From Crotophaga sulcirostris (Eukaryota > Chordata > Aves > Cuculiformes > Crotophagidae): a DNA stretch of 64,000 bases. Where the stretch lies: assembly GCA_013397455.1 (NCBI GenBank), contig VYZB01000024.1:4401021-4465020 (forward strand). The letters are read 5' to 3'. Made by a program: the position numbers and the translations under genes. Shown piece by piece: positions 49,275 to 60,870 of the stretch (positions within the stretch are counted from its first letter, which is position 1; the number at the start of each line of letters is the position of its first letter). The notes under the pieces are model-generated. The model was not told the DNA's origin, made no database searches, and was given only the letters and a program-made list of their open reading frames with translations.

Positions 49275-49757
49275 AACAGAGCACGGGAAGGACATGGATC
49301 TGTTGGGGCGGGTCCAGAGGAGGCCCCGAAGGTGATGAGAGGGCTGGAGCACCTCTGCTATGGGGACAGGCTGAGAAAGCTGGAATTGTGCAGCCTGAAG
49401 GAGAGAAGGCGACTTTATAGCAGCCTCCCAGTACCTGAAGGGGGCCTGCAGGAAAGCTGGGGAGGGACTTTTTACAAGGGCAAGTAGTGATAGAAGAGGG
49501 GATGGCTTTAAATTGGATGGGGGAAGATTTAGATTAGACATGAGGAGGAAGTTCTTCACGCTGAGGGTGGTGAGACCCTGGCACAGGTTGCCCAGGGAAG
49601 CTGTGGGTGCCCCCTCCCTGGAGGTGTTGAACACCAGGCTGGATGGGGTCTTGAGCAGCCTGGTCCAGTGGGAGGTGTCCCTGCCCATAGCAGGGGTGTT
49701 CAAACTGCATGATCTTTAAGGTCCCTTCCAACACAAACCATTCTATGATTCTATAAC
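49275..49757 (+). mobile_element. CR1 LINE 3' fragment, about 480 bases
   Basis: From gggtccagaggaggcc through aggaggaagttcttcacgctgaggg to tcccttccaacacaaaccattctatgattctat. Well preserved; points right. Confidence 0.95.
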
Positions 49758-49759
49758 CA

Positions 49760-50322
49760 GTCGGTCAAAAGTGGGGATTGTCCCACTGTGCTCGGCGTGA
49801 GTGCGGCCTCACCTTGAGTACTGTGTGCAGTTCTGGGCCCCACAATTGGAGAAGTATGTGAAGGTCCTTGAATGAATGCCTCCAGAGGAGAGAAACAGTG
49901 CTACTGAAAGGGCTGGAAGGAATGATCTGTGAGAAGCAGCCAAGGAATCTACATTGGCCTAGTGCAGAGAAAAGGAGTCTGAGGGTGACCTCATTGCTCT
50001 CTGCAGCTTCCTGAGGAGGGGAAGTGGAGGAGGAGATGCTGATTTCTTCTCCCTGGTATCCAATGACAGGATGTGTGGGAATGTGTGGTTCACAGCTGCA
50101 CTAGGGGAGGTTCAGACTGGGCATTAGGAAGCATTTCTTTACTACAAGGGTGGTCAAACAGTGGAACAGGCTTCCTGAAGAGGTGGATGATGCTCCAAGC
50201 CTGTTTGTGTTTTAGAGGCCTTAATGACTTTCTTTCACTTTTGGTCAACCCTGAATCACTCAGGCAGTTGAATTACATTACTGTTGTAGGTTCCTTCCAA
50301 CTGAAATAGTCTAAACTAGTCT
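49760..50322 (+). mobile_element. CR1 LINE 3' fragment, older
   Basis: gcggcctcaccttgagtactgtgtgcagttctgggcc, then tcagactgggcattaggaagc, ending ggttccttccaactgaaatagtct. More diverged than its neighbour to the left; points right. Confidence 0.88.
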
Positions 50323-50479
50323 GTTCTGCTCTATTCATCTGATTTAATTTCACTGTTAAAGGGGTTACACTTCATCCCCAGGGTTAGAGCTGGTCTGGTC
50401 ACAGAGCTCTTACCACACATCTTGTCTACCCATGTGTTCTCCCCGACCATCCCTTGCGTGTAGAGGTTCCTCCTGATTG

Positions 50480-51095
50480 CCCTTGTAGCAAGGGTGGCTA
50501 ATGGTATTCTGGATTGCATTAGAAAGAGTGTTACCAGCAGGCTGAGGAAGGTCATCCTTCCCCTCGGCTCAGCACTGGTGTGGCTGCACCTGGAGTGCTT
50601 GGTCCAAGTTCTGGGTGCAAGAGAGATGTGGACTTACTGGAGGGAGTCCAAGGAAGGGCCACAAAGATGATGAAGGGTCTGAAGCATCTCACAGGAAGGG
50701 TTGAGAGAGCTGGGACCATTCAGCCTAGCGGATAGAGGGCTCAGGGGGGGGAATCTTATTAACATGTATGAATACCTGAAAGGAGGGTGCAAAGAAAACT
50801 GAGCCAGGCTCGTTTCAGTAGTGCCCAGTGACAGAACCAGAGGCAGTGTGCACCAGATGAAACACAGGAGGTTCCTTCTGAACATGAGGAAACACTTTTT
50901 CCCTGTGAGAGTGACCAAGCACTGGCACAAGTTGTCCAGGCAGGTTGTAGAGTCTCCCTCCTTGGAGATATTCAGAAGCTGTCTGGACACAGTACTGGGC
51001 AACCAGCTCTAGGGGATCCTGCTTAAGCAGGGGATTGAACAAGATGACCTCCAGAGGTCCCTTCCAGCCTTAACGATCCTGTGGTTCTGTTTTCC
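50480..51095 (+). mobile_element. CR1 LINE 3' fragment, about 600 bases
   Basis: Includes ggctgcacctggagtgcttggtccaagttctggg, ggttccttctgaacatgaggaaacactttttccctgtgag, and ends aggtcccttccagccttaacgatcctgtggttct. Points right. Confidence 0.9.
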
Positions 51096-51850
51096 TTTCT
51101 GTTTCCAGGAGTAGCTTTTCAGGCAATACTTGATCCAACTCTGCCCTGGCTTAAAAGGGCAGTCCCAACACCACCTGTGTGCTGGCTGTCTCTTCTAACC
51201 AGCATGGGTTAGTTCAGCTTGCTAACCAGCACAAAGTGATTTTTACTAGTTGGCTGGATTAGTGTTGCTGAACCAGCTTGCCAAGGAAGCAAGCAAGCAA
51301 GCTACTGCAAGAGGCTGTGCAGAACAGGTCCATGGCTGGGAAGCGGAGTGCTGTGGGGTTATATCTTCCATGGGGTGTAGCTAGTTGTTAATCTCCTCAA
51401 GGTCACTATGCCACTCACCTTTTCAGTAGTTTATTTGCAAGAGAATATCCTCGTTTATAAACAATATCATTGTTTATGAACGTGTTTATAAACCAAGTTG
51501 GAGCAAGATGCAACAGGTGCTGCAAAGTAGCTTGCTAGGGCTATTTGCCACCTTTGAAGGGTCAACTGTTAGAAAAACACATTGTAGAAGTTCTTACAAG
51601 TATGTGTTGATATCATGCTTAGCTGCTCTTTGAGGTTTGCAGGAAAAACAAAACTGTTTGCAGGGAAAGAAGTAGGTTTCAACCTACTGAGTATTCCAGC
51701 TAATAAACACCTAGCTTTCTATTTTCGCATTTTCTGTCTTATTTGGGGTTTTGAATGGTCACATCAGTTTGAGTACTGTTATTTCACTCCTGACTTTGCC
51801 TTTGTCACCTATGCTTTTATTGTCTGACTTGATTGTGGTTGCTTTGTTAT

Positions 51851-52290
51851 GGAATCATAGAATCATAGAATGGTTTGGGTTGGAAGGGACCTTAAAGATC
51901 ATCTGGTTCCAAGCCCCCTGCCATGGGCAGGGACACCTCCCACTGGACCAGGCTGCTCAAGACCCCATCCAGCCTGGTGTTCAACACTTCCAGGGAGGGG
52001 GCATCCACAACTTCCCTGGGCAACTTGTTCCAGTGTCTCACCACCCTCATCTTGAAGAATTTCTTCCTAATGTCTAATCTAAATCTTCCCCCTTCCAGTT
52101 TAAAGCCATTCCCCCTTGTCTGGTCACTACTTCCCCTTGTAAAAAGTCCCTCCCCAGCTTTCCTCCATGCCCCCTTTAAGTACTGGAAGGCTACTATGAG
52201 GTCCCCCCAGAGTCTTCTCTTCTTCAGGCTGAGCAAGCCCAACTCTCTCAGCCTGTCCATAGCAGAGGTGCTCCAGCCCCTTTATGATTC
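51851..52290 (-). mobile_element. CR1 LINE 3' fragment, inverted partner of the 49275 copy
   Basis: Starts ggaatcatagaatcatagaatggtttgggttggaagggacc. Read in reverse it is very similar over its length to 49275-49757, sharing long blocks such as the caccaggctggatggggtc region. Points left. Confidence 0.95.
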
Positions 52291-52299
52291 AACATCTTT

Positions 52300-55200
52300 G
52301 AGTGTTTTTATACAATGGTAATTTGGGTTGCAAAGTTCTGGTATTTCTGCTTCCCTTAAATTTTAGAAAAACTTTAAATATTCACATTTTATGTAAGTAA
52401 AAAGTTCTTTGTTAGTGTTTTGTTATATGCATATCATTTTAGTATTTGTGGGTTTCTTGACACATATTTCTTTTCTTCTGCTTTCAAGAAGCACAAAGTA
52501 ACTGAATATGACTAATGTCAATGTCAGATAAAAGAAATGATCTGTCATATTTTTTACTTCTTCAAATAGTACCTTACACTAGGCCAAAAGCTTTTAAACT
52601 GTTCACTAGGTGTCACAGAGAAATCTCTTCATCCTGCACGTTCTTGACTCTTAAATTGGTTGTTTTCATGTTATAAGCAGGGCTATACAGGGCTGTAAAC
52701 ATCTTGTTCTTTTTCTGATTGCTGCTTCATTGGTGAATCACATAAGATGCTAGTATGGAAAAGAGAATTGCTGTCATGATCTGTTTTCTCCTTCCACAGA
52801 TTATATAGCTTAAACTGCTGGATGTGAAATTAATCTGGTACTTTCTTTAAGGTCAGTTTTATATCTTGTTCTGACCTCATTTCATCATTTATGTAATTAC
52901 TTGCAGTGCCATTGCAATTCTGCTTTGCTGTACAAGCATCCTCTCTTTATCTTAGACTGTGTCTTTGGTGCTTTTACATATTCAATTATCTTTCTCCTCC
53001 TGTCACTTGTGAACATGCAGGGAAAAGCTGAAAAGTAATGTTGAATATGCTGGGATCTTCATTGTATAAGAAAAAATTTACTGGATGTAACGTATTGGTT
53101 TGGCTCAAAGGTCACCCATACTTCTTGTCAAGGGAGACTGACAAAATGCAGGAGGAATAAATTAACCCCTTTGTGCAGCTCTGTAACTCATCTTTGTCCA
53201 ATCCCACGTATGTTCTCGCAGCCTCACAGAATTGCTGTAGTTTGCAGTGTATTACTTGCTAATGACTGAAGCAGTGCCAAAAGTATTATTCTTAACCATC
53301 AGTGATTGAGATTAGAGAAAGGAAAAATTGTGTTCACTTTTTGGTGAGGAGGAAACATGAGGAAAAGGGAATTGCATATTCCTACCAAGGGAGATTTTTA
53401 TCTTTAGGCAGTGAATTCAATTTCAAGTCTCCTATAGAAATAAAATTAATCCCATCTGGAAAGGAAAAGTGCTGTATAGGAGAAATTACTGCAGGAACGC
53501 AGTACTGTCTCTGAATGGTGGGTGTATTTTTGGTGATTTTGTCTTGACAGCTTTTTTTCTCTAGTGTAACCACGCATCCAGGTCCACAACTTCCAATTTA
53601 ATTTTTACTCTGAAAATAAACTTGTGCAGAAACTGATTGTTCTCAGCTTTCCTTAACTGAAACGTCATCTCATCTACAAGTAGTAAAACTCCAGCCTGAT
53701 TCTGCAAGTGCTTAAACTATGTTCTTATCTTCAAGAGCACGAGTGTTTCCCTTCAACTCTGTGTTTCTTTGTTGGACAGGGGCTTTGTTCTGTTTTGAAT
53801 ATGTAATTCAAGAAATTTAGTGGTTGCATTTCCCATTGCTGAAGAGATTTATGTTTACTTTTGAAGTACCACAGCTGATAAAATTCCTGAGAGCAAATAT
53901 TGCAAGTGTCCCAGCATTGCCTGTCTGCAGCTTTTCCTTTACCTACTCCATACTTTATACTGCTCTACTTTTTGTTTCTGTGCCCCCCCCCCTTCTACTG
54001 TGTTAGCTATTCATTGTTATTTACTTTAAACTGTATACTGTGTTCAGCAAAGGCACCAAAATACTGCAAGTAGTAGTTGGCGAGCTCTTTCTTCCACATC
54101 GGGACCTGTGAGATCTACAAGCACAAGTTTTGGTTCTAAGTGGAGAAGCAAACAGCCTCACTAAGCACGCTGGGCATTTTAATATGTGGATTCTTTACCA
54201 CCTCCCCAACATTCACAGTCTCAAAGTACAATATATGCTATTTTCTTACTGCTGGACCAGTGGTTTTTAACAGTGTAAGACCTGAAGGCCTGAGCTTAGG
54301 TGGTACTTTTGTTAGCTGTGTTTGGCTTTCTGCTTCAAGCAAAAGCAGGGGGGGGGATGGTGTTTCTTGTTTTGTTTTCTGTTTGAGAAATACTGCTGGC
54401 AGTGGAATTAAGTTAAAGCTACTTCAGAAACTGAAAACTACAAAGTAAAGATCAAGCCTTATGTATGTAGATAAGATGAATTTTGTGGGCTTTAGAAAAA
54501 AATGGGATACTCAGTCTGCTTTCTGTTAATGAAAGGAAGAAGTCTAGTAAAAGTGAGACATTAATTTGGCTAGATCAGATCGTACTTTGAATTGAAATGT
54601 CTGTTGTCCTTTAAGCAGTGAAGTTTAGTTATGTTAAATATGCAGGATTTAAAGAATGACAAATGCATGATTTCCTAAACCACACTGTTGTGTCACATAT
54701 ATACTGTTTAAGATGCTTTGCTTTGTGTAAGAAAGAAGGGATGTATGATAGAGCTGAAAACTGCACAATAATGCAGATCTCAAAGAGAAAAAAGATGTGA
54801 TTGGAGCCGCTGCAGCACTGGCACCTGAAGTGTCTGTTTGGAATCTGAGCCTTTACCAAAGCTATATGTTAAATTTTAAACATCAAGTTGATTTTGCTTC
54901 TTTTTGTTGCACACTTAAAATGAAGGTAGAATTGCATTTTAAACTGTTCCACAACTGCCTCTCCTTCATACATCATCGGAGCAGAAACCTGACTCTTGAG
55001 CATTACAGCACAGGTTTTTACCACTTGAGCTATGGGACTGACAACCCTAATTGGTAGCAGGAGAAGACTTATTCCCCCGAGGGCTGAAAAAGGAATATGC
55101 TGCTGGCGCCATGTGTTGAGCCTGGGTGTGGGGGAAGGTAAGGAATAAATGAGGTAATTAGGAGTTTCTACTGTGTAATCTCCACAGAACTGGAAATATC

Positions 55201-57452
55201 AGTGTCTCATGTGGTAAGGCAGGAAAACAAGCAAAAAGGAATAAAGTGTAGATAAGTAACTTTTAAATTTTAAATACTGCCTAGCTGGGACTGGATAGTT
55301 TGTTCTGTTCTTGTGTACATCAGTGTAGTTTACTTGATTGCTAGAAATTGCACTGTGCCAGTATAAGCAAGTAGTAGCTGGTCAGCCTGCAGGGTATTCA
55401 GTCTTTAAATATCAGGTATCAGGCTACAGTCTGAATCATTGCTGCTTTTGCCATATTCTATTTATATACTGTTCCTGAAAACCGGTGCTTACACTTCATA
55501 TAGGACTTTCTGTGATCTGGACTATGGAAGCGTTTGCTGTCACTTTTAACAGCAGAATGTGAGGTAGTTTATGTCTGGTGAACAGTCAGTGCTGATTGTG
55601 CTGTTCATGGATACAGGTCGCTGGCTAGGGCAACAAAAGTCTTGCTTAGGGTACCATGAATGTTTGGGTGGGAAGCAAGGAATTCTGGCAAATAATTAAT
55701 TCAGGATTCCTATCTTTCTTTTTTTTAAATCCAAACACTGCATGGTAGCAGTCTTCTCTCCCACCATCTAAAGATTCTTTGTTAAATTTAGTGTGAAGTA
55801 ATGTTATTGAAATGTAACACTGTACACCTCTTTACTTTAGTCTGGACTCCTTTCCTCTATTGGAGGTGTATTTTAGGCATTGCTGTTGGTTTGTCAGTCC
55901 CTTCTCCTTTAAATATTGCTCTCTGCAAAGTGTATCAGGATTCTGCTCCTCAAACTCATATTTCTAATTTGAAATTACATTATTCCACTTTTCCCAATTT
56001 TATATTGGTATTTTAGTAGAGAAGAGCTTCATGTATCTTTCTTTAAACCTTCCTCTCTGCGTTTGACACACAGCATGTTTCAGCCAGAGACCACAGGCTT
56101 CTCCATAGGCTGGCATTGTTCAGGGGTCCAAGTTCAGCCCCTGAGGGCTGGAGGTGAGCACATAACCAGTGCCTCTTTCCTTTTCTCATTGTCCCAGCGC
56201 TACGGATGGACCTGCTGTTGTGGGAGGATGCTGGGGATACCCTCAGTTGCTGCATTCAGTTGTGCCAATTAGGTAGAAAATAGAAAGTAGGCTGTGGTAT
56301 ATCAGTAATCCTCTCAATAAGCTGAACCTGTGAAAATGTGCTTTGTGTGCTTCTGTTGGCTGTTCTTCACAAGAGTGGCACTTCCTTATAAAGCTTTTCT
56401 TATAACTTTTTGTGGAAGAAGAGAGGCTTCCTTGAGTCTGCACTTAATTAAGGCCAGAATAATTAGCTAATTTGCTTAGAAGAACATTTCATGATGTATC
56501 CGTGTTTATGGAATGGTTCACAGGACTTAATTTTTTAAAAGTTGGCCCAACTGCCTACGTTTTGGCTAGTCCTTGTGAGGTTTTTAATGTGAATTTGTCT
56601 TTCTTAAACTGTTAAGAATTACTTCAATGTCATCTTCCAGTCTTGACAGAGAAAAGGTACTAAGCATAAGCTTTCCTAGTTTATGTTTTTATCCATTAAT
56701 ATAATGGTTTCCATGTTTTGTTCTAGCTGTTGTGAACCCACAGTTCTTAGCTGCTTTAGAAGAATATTTTAATGAATTATCCTTATGAAAAATTTGCCTC
56801 ATATGATTTTGTGGCAGTTTCTTTTAAGGGTATCAGTGTTAACTGTTAATCAAATATACCCAAATGTTAAGCTGTCTCTAAGATTATAAACTAGGAAAAT
56901 GGAAATAAATGCTATGCTAATATTGTTGGCATGGATGAGTTGGTTGGTCTTCATAATTGATGCACAGGCACTTCAGACTGAAAATCTCTAGTGCAGTTTG
57001 TTTCATTGAAGTATTCCTGCATTATAAATCTGAATTTTCTCTAAGATCTATATGTTTGGGACCTCAAAGTTTAGATGCTTTAGAACTAGCTCTGATGAGA
57101 ATGTTTGTGTAGCAACAATTTGAAGTAGCAGAAAAATATTGAAACATGCCGGATAAATGCTGAAGGGAATTTCCTTCTTTCAGAGAGGTTGAAGTTTTAG
57201 GATTTTCTTAATGGTCCCACTCCATTCACATCTTTATAGAAAAGGCTTTTATACTTTACTCTCTTTTTATCTATTGAAGTCATTTGCTACATCAACAAGG
57301 TAATCTCTCTGACATACCAATGCCTGATATTTCAAATCTGGTAATAAAGATTAAGGTGTAATATAATCTGTGTAGCCTTTGGCATGGTGTGAGCTTCTTA
57401 TGGTAAAGTCTGTCATCTTAGCTTTATTTAACATGTTTTGTCATCATTTTAG
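52300..57452 (+). other. UMAD1: Probable UMAD1 5' intron
   Basis: No exon or repeat recognised in this AT-rich stretch. If UMAD1 starts near RPA3, as in other vertebrates, it is part of the first intron. Confidence 0.5.
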
Positions 57453-57566
57453 ATAACGAGTTAGAAGAAAAAAAGAAAGAGGCTATGTTCAGCTTCTTCC
57501 GAAAAAGTCAAGATTCAAAGAAGGTCACAGTGCCAGAGAGAGAAGCAGATGGATTTGTTATTGTGG
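57453..57566 (+). CDS. UMAD1: UMAD1 first coding exon (partial gene)
   Basis: The exon lies between an AG acceptor (tcatcattttag) and donor gtaagtgatt. The ATG at 57485-57487 opens M-F-S-F-F-R-K-S-Q-D-S-K-K-V-T-V-P-E and then E-A-D-G-F-V-I-V-G, the conserved N-terminus of UMAD1 (UBAP1-MVB12-associated domain protein 1), split after one base of a codon. UMAD1 is a small protein of the ESCRT-I accessory type; the domain itself lies in later exons beyond the window. The 32 bases between the acceptor and the ATG are open in frame (N-E-L-E-E-K-K-K-E-A), so an upstream start in an earlier exon would also be possible. The short M-F-S-F-F-R-K start fits the family. Confidence 0.9.
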
Positions 57567-58139
57567 GTAAGTGATTCTTCTGTATAAAGTGATTCTTGTG
57601 ATCTTTGAAATGTTAAATTTTTTGAGGTGCTTAGACCAAATGAAATGTTAAGAGAAGCAATGATAAAAATTATTCAGAATTCTTACTTTTCCTGAAGGAG
57701 TTTATATTCCTAATCTCATCACTTGGACTAAATAGCTGAAATTTTAATTACATATGTAAAAGAACTCTTTTTCAAGAGCATTGAAATAAAATTCTCGTTT
57801 CCTTCTCGTGAGGAAGGAGAACTTGTGTCTTTACAAAACAAGAAGGCTCAAAGTTGAGGCTTCTAGCTTTATGATTAGAGTTGTGTGAAGAGCATATCGT
57901 ACTGTGGTTGCTAGAGCACTGTTTGTTTTTTTTCAGGTTCCTTCCTTTTAGTGTTACCCCCGAAGTCTCTTTGTATTAGGAGCCAAGAAGAATCTCTGTA
58001 TTTCTAGTCACATTGCAAATGTAGATGCTCTGTCTCAGAATCAGACTCTTGCTTAGTTTGATAAAAATTAGGCAGTATAGGGTTTTCTTTTTGTTATTCA
58101 AAAATTAATCTGGAGTGTACTCATTTGTGAACTGCCTAG

Positions 58140-58830
58140 ATTTGCAGCTTTAATCAAGCTCTTTCACGGTCTTGTAGGATGGCCCAAGCATGCAGGAGAT
58201 GAAGAATTTATTGCCGTCATGCTGTAACTGGTCCTTTTCTTTTTCTTCTTTTGAAAACTTCTGTTTTCCTCCTTGTAAATCTGTCATCGTCTATATTAGC
58301 TTCTGCTGCTCTGATTTACTGACTTGTTCTTATTAGGAGTCTTACTTACAGTGTTTCTCTATTTAAGTGTTACTTCTTCTTGAGCATTTTCAAGTCATGA
58401 AAGCCTCCAGATTATCAAAATCTAATAACGTGAGACTGTTGGAACTCTTTTAGAGGAGAACTTACTTATATTCTTTGTAATAGTTCTCCATTAAAACAAA
58501 TATCCCAAATTACATACCAATTATTACAAATAGATCTGGTTTCACTCTGTGTTGCCATGTTTAATGGTTGTCTTCCACTAGATTTTGTTCATCTACAATG
58601 GTTTTGATGGCTACATCAAATCACTCCAGCACTTGCATCATGGAAGGGTCAAAGGAGACACATCTTCATCCCAGAAAAGTCTGGAGATCATTTAGTTTCA
58701 AATTGTGTAATAGGCAGAGTTCTGCACCCAAATGTTGCTTATGTCCCACAATTGCTGGTCCTGCTTCTGCATTCAATTTAGCTTCATTCCTTTTTCCTGA
58801 AATGCTGTCAGTGACTATTTAAACTTTGTT
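58140..58830 (-). pseudogene. Possible decayed reading frame (unrecognised)
   Basis: One minus-strand frame gives protein-like stretches separated by stops, for example R-N-E-A-K-L-N-A-E-A-G-P-A-I-V-G-H-K and D-V-A-I-K-T-I-V-D-E-Q-N-L-V-E. I do not recognise the family. It could be an old processed pseudogene or DNA transposon, or a chance run. Confidence 0.25.
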
Positions 58831-60727
58831 CATATAAATTCATACTAAATTAATCTGTTAAATATGAACTTAAAACTACTAATTTTGCTTGACTCTCTCT
58901 TATTTTAATTCTATTTAACATTTTTTTGCTCAGATAGAAGTTAATTTAGCAAACTGCAATGAAATGAACCATAATTTCGTTTTAAGTATCTTTACTGGTC
59001 AAAAGTATTGCTGCCAGCCTTGTCAGTGGAGCATATCAGTGTCTTGCTAGGTGGATGTAGTTGCAGAATTACAAGTCAGCACTTAAGCAGATACTTATCT
59101 AGAAGTTTTGTTTGTATAGGAGTAGTGGCAGTCCAAAAAAAACCAAAACTCCTGGATATTCTGCTAGTTACTTTTTTATTACTCAGAGGGGAGATTCTGA
59201 GGCTTTTTTTAAACTTATGTGTAAAATATTCTAGAATACCAGCACTAAACGTCTTTAACAAATCTCAGTAGGATTATAGGACCATTAGTGTCAATACTGC
59301 TGTAGGCACTGAACACTCTTGAAGGGAGTGAGAATTTAATTTCTTATGTTTTAAGTTAGCTGCTAAATCCAGTCTTTCATTCAAAGTGTATAAGAACAAG
59401 AAGCCTAGTTCACTGATATTCTGTGGACATGGGAGGAAGTGTTTCCAGTTTCTTTCCTGGAGGAAGAACAGGAAAAATACATCCTCAAGGGACGCTTGTT
59501 CCTAATGTTCATTGTTGTGGTCAGGAGAACTTGTGTGTCACAAATCCCTTGCAAGATTGTTCACACCATGCACCACTGATGAGGGCAACCGTGAGTCTTA
59601 CTGGAAGTCATTTGAATGAGACTTATCAAGAAAGAGTCAAGTGTGATTTTCCTGAAAATATTTAATTATTTTAATCTCTTTCTGTATCATCTGGTGTTTG
59701 AAAAAGAGGGAAGAAAGTCCAACACTTTATTGAGAAAGATCCACCAGAGCTATCACCCTATGAAATCTTTAGGATCTTAGTTATTGTTTGTGTTCTATTT
59801 TTTTTTTCATAACTCCTCCAAGTCCTGTTACATAGGGTGATCTTTTAAATCTACCTTTGCTTGTAGAATATCAATGCATTTGGAATTTCAATATCTGAAT
59901 ATCTATTCTTTGACTACAAAGATGACTCATAAAAACACCGGAAGGAAAAAAAAAAAACCACAACCTTGCAGCATGATACCTAAAAGAAATTCTCTGTTAG
60001 CTTTGGGGCAAATACTGGGGGGGGGGGGAAAGGAGGAGTCAAGAAATTCGTAATTCATTTTCTTTGAAATAAAAACAAAATGTACTTTTCTACAAGGGAC
60101 TACAACATTTTTATGTTTATCTACCAGTTCACTTTTTTTCCAGATACTAGTCATCTCACCTGTTCCTGAAGCTATAGAAGTGGTGCTTGTTCTATAACAA
60201 GCAGAACTATTTTGCTGAAAAAGAGGGTTATGAAATATGCACAAGACATGCAATTGGTTTTGATGACTGAATCAATTGCAAGAATATGAAAAATGTTTTA
60301 GAAGTTTACCTTATCGTCACAGATTGTTTGTAAAGTGAACATTCTGAATGCCAAAATTCAGAAAATAAGTAAGTTTTCAATTAACTTGGGGAACTTGAAG
60401 AGTAGTTGCTTTCAAGGACTTTCTCATATTTTGTGGCTTTTGTAATATAAAATAAATTCCAGCCTACCATCCTTTCCTACTGTTGCTAACCACAGAGAAG
60501 ATGACAGGTTAGCGCTAGCATTTTGGTTTGGCAGACAGTTAAAAACCTCCTATCAAATCTCAAGGATGTATGCAGCTGGTAGTCCTAAACTCTGTCTACG
60601 ATCAGGAATTGAAAAACTGAGACAGCAGCGATGCTTCCCATGTGTGTTTGACAAGGTCAAAACTCTGCAATGTGATGGTTCCACTGGGGTAGGTGGTGAG
60701 TGTTTATTGCTTTAAGAGAACTGAAAT

Positions 60728-60870
60728 ATCACAGAATCATAGAACGATTTGGGTTGGAAGGTCCCTTGAAAGATCATCTAGTCCGACTTGCCTACTATGG
60801 GCAGGAATATCTTTCACTATATCATGTTGTTCAAAGTCCTGTCCAACCTGACTTTGAACACAGCTTCTTT
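60728..60870 (-). mobile_element. CR1 LINE 3' fragment
   Basis: tatcacagaatcatagaacgatttgggttggaaggtccc, the reverse of a CR1 3' end, short and degenerate. Lies in a UMAD1 intron; points left. Confidence 0.85.

Noticed and set aside
49272..52321. Repeated similar open frames on both strands
   Set aside because: They are translations of CR1 3' fragments, which explains why they look alike.
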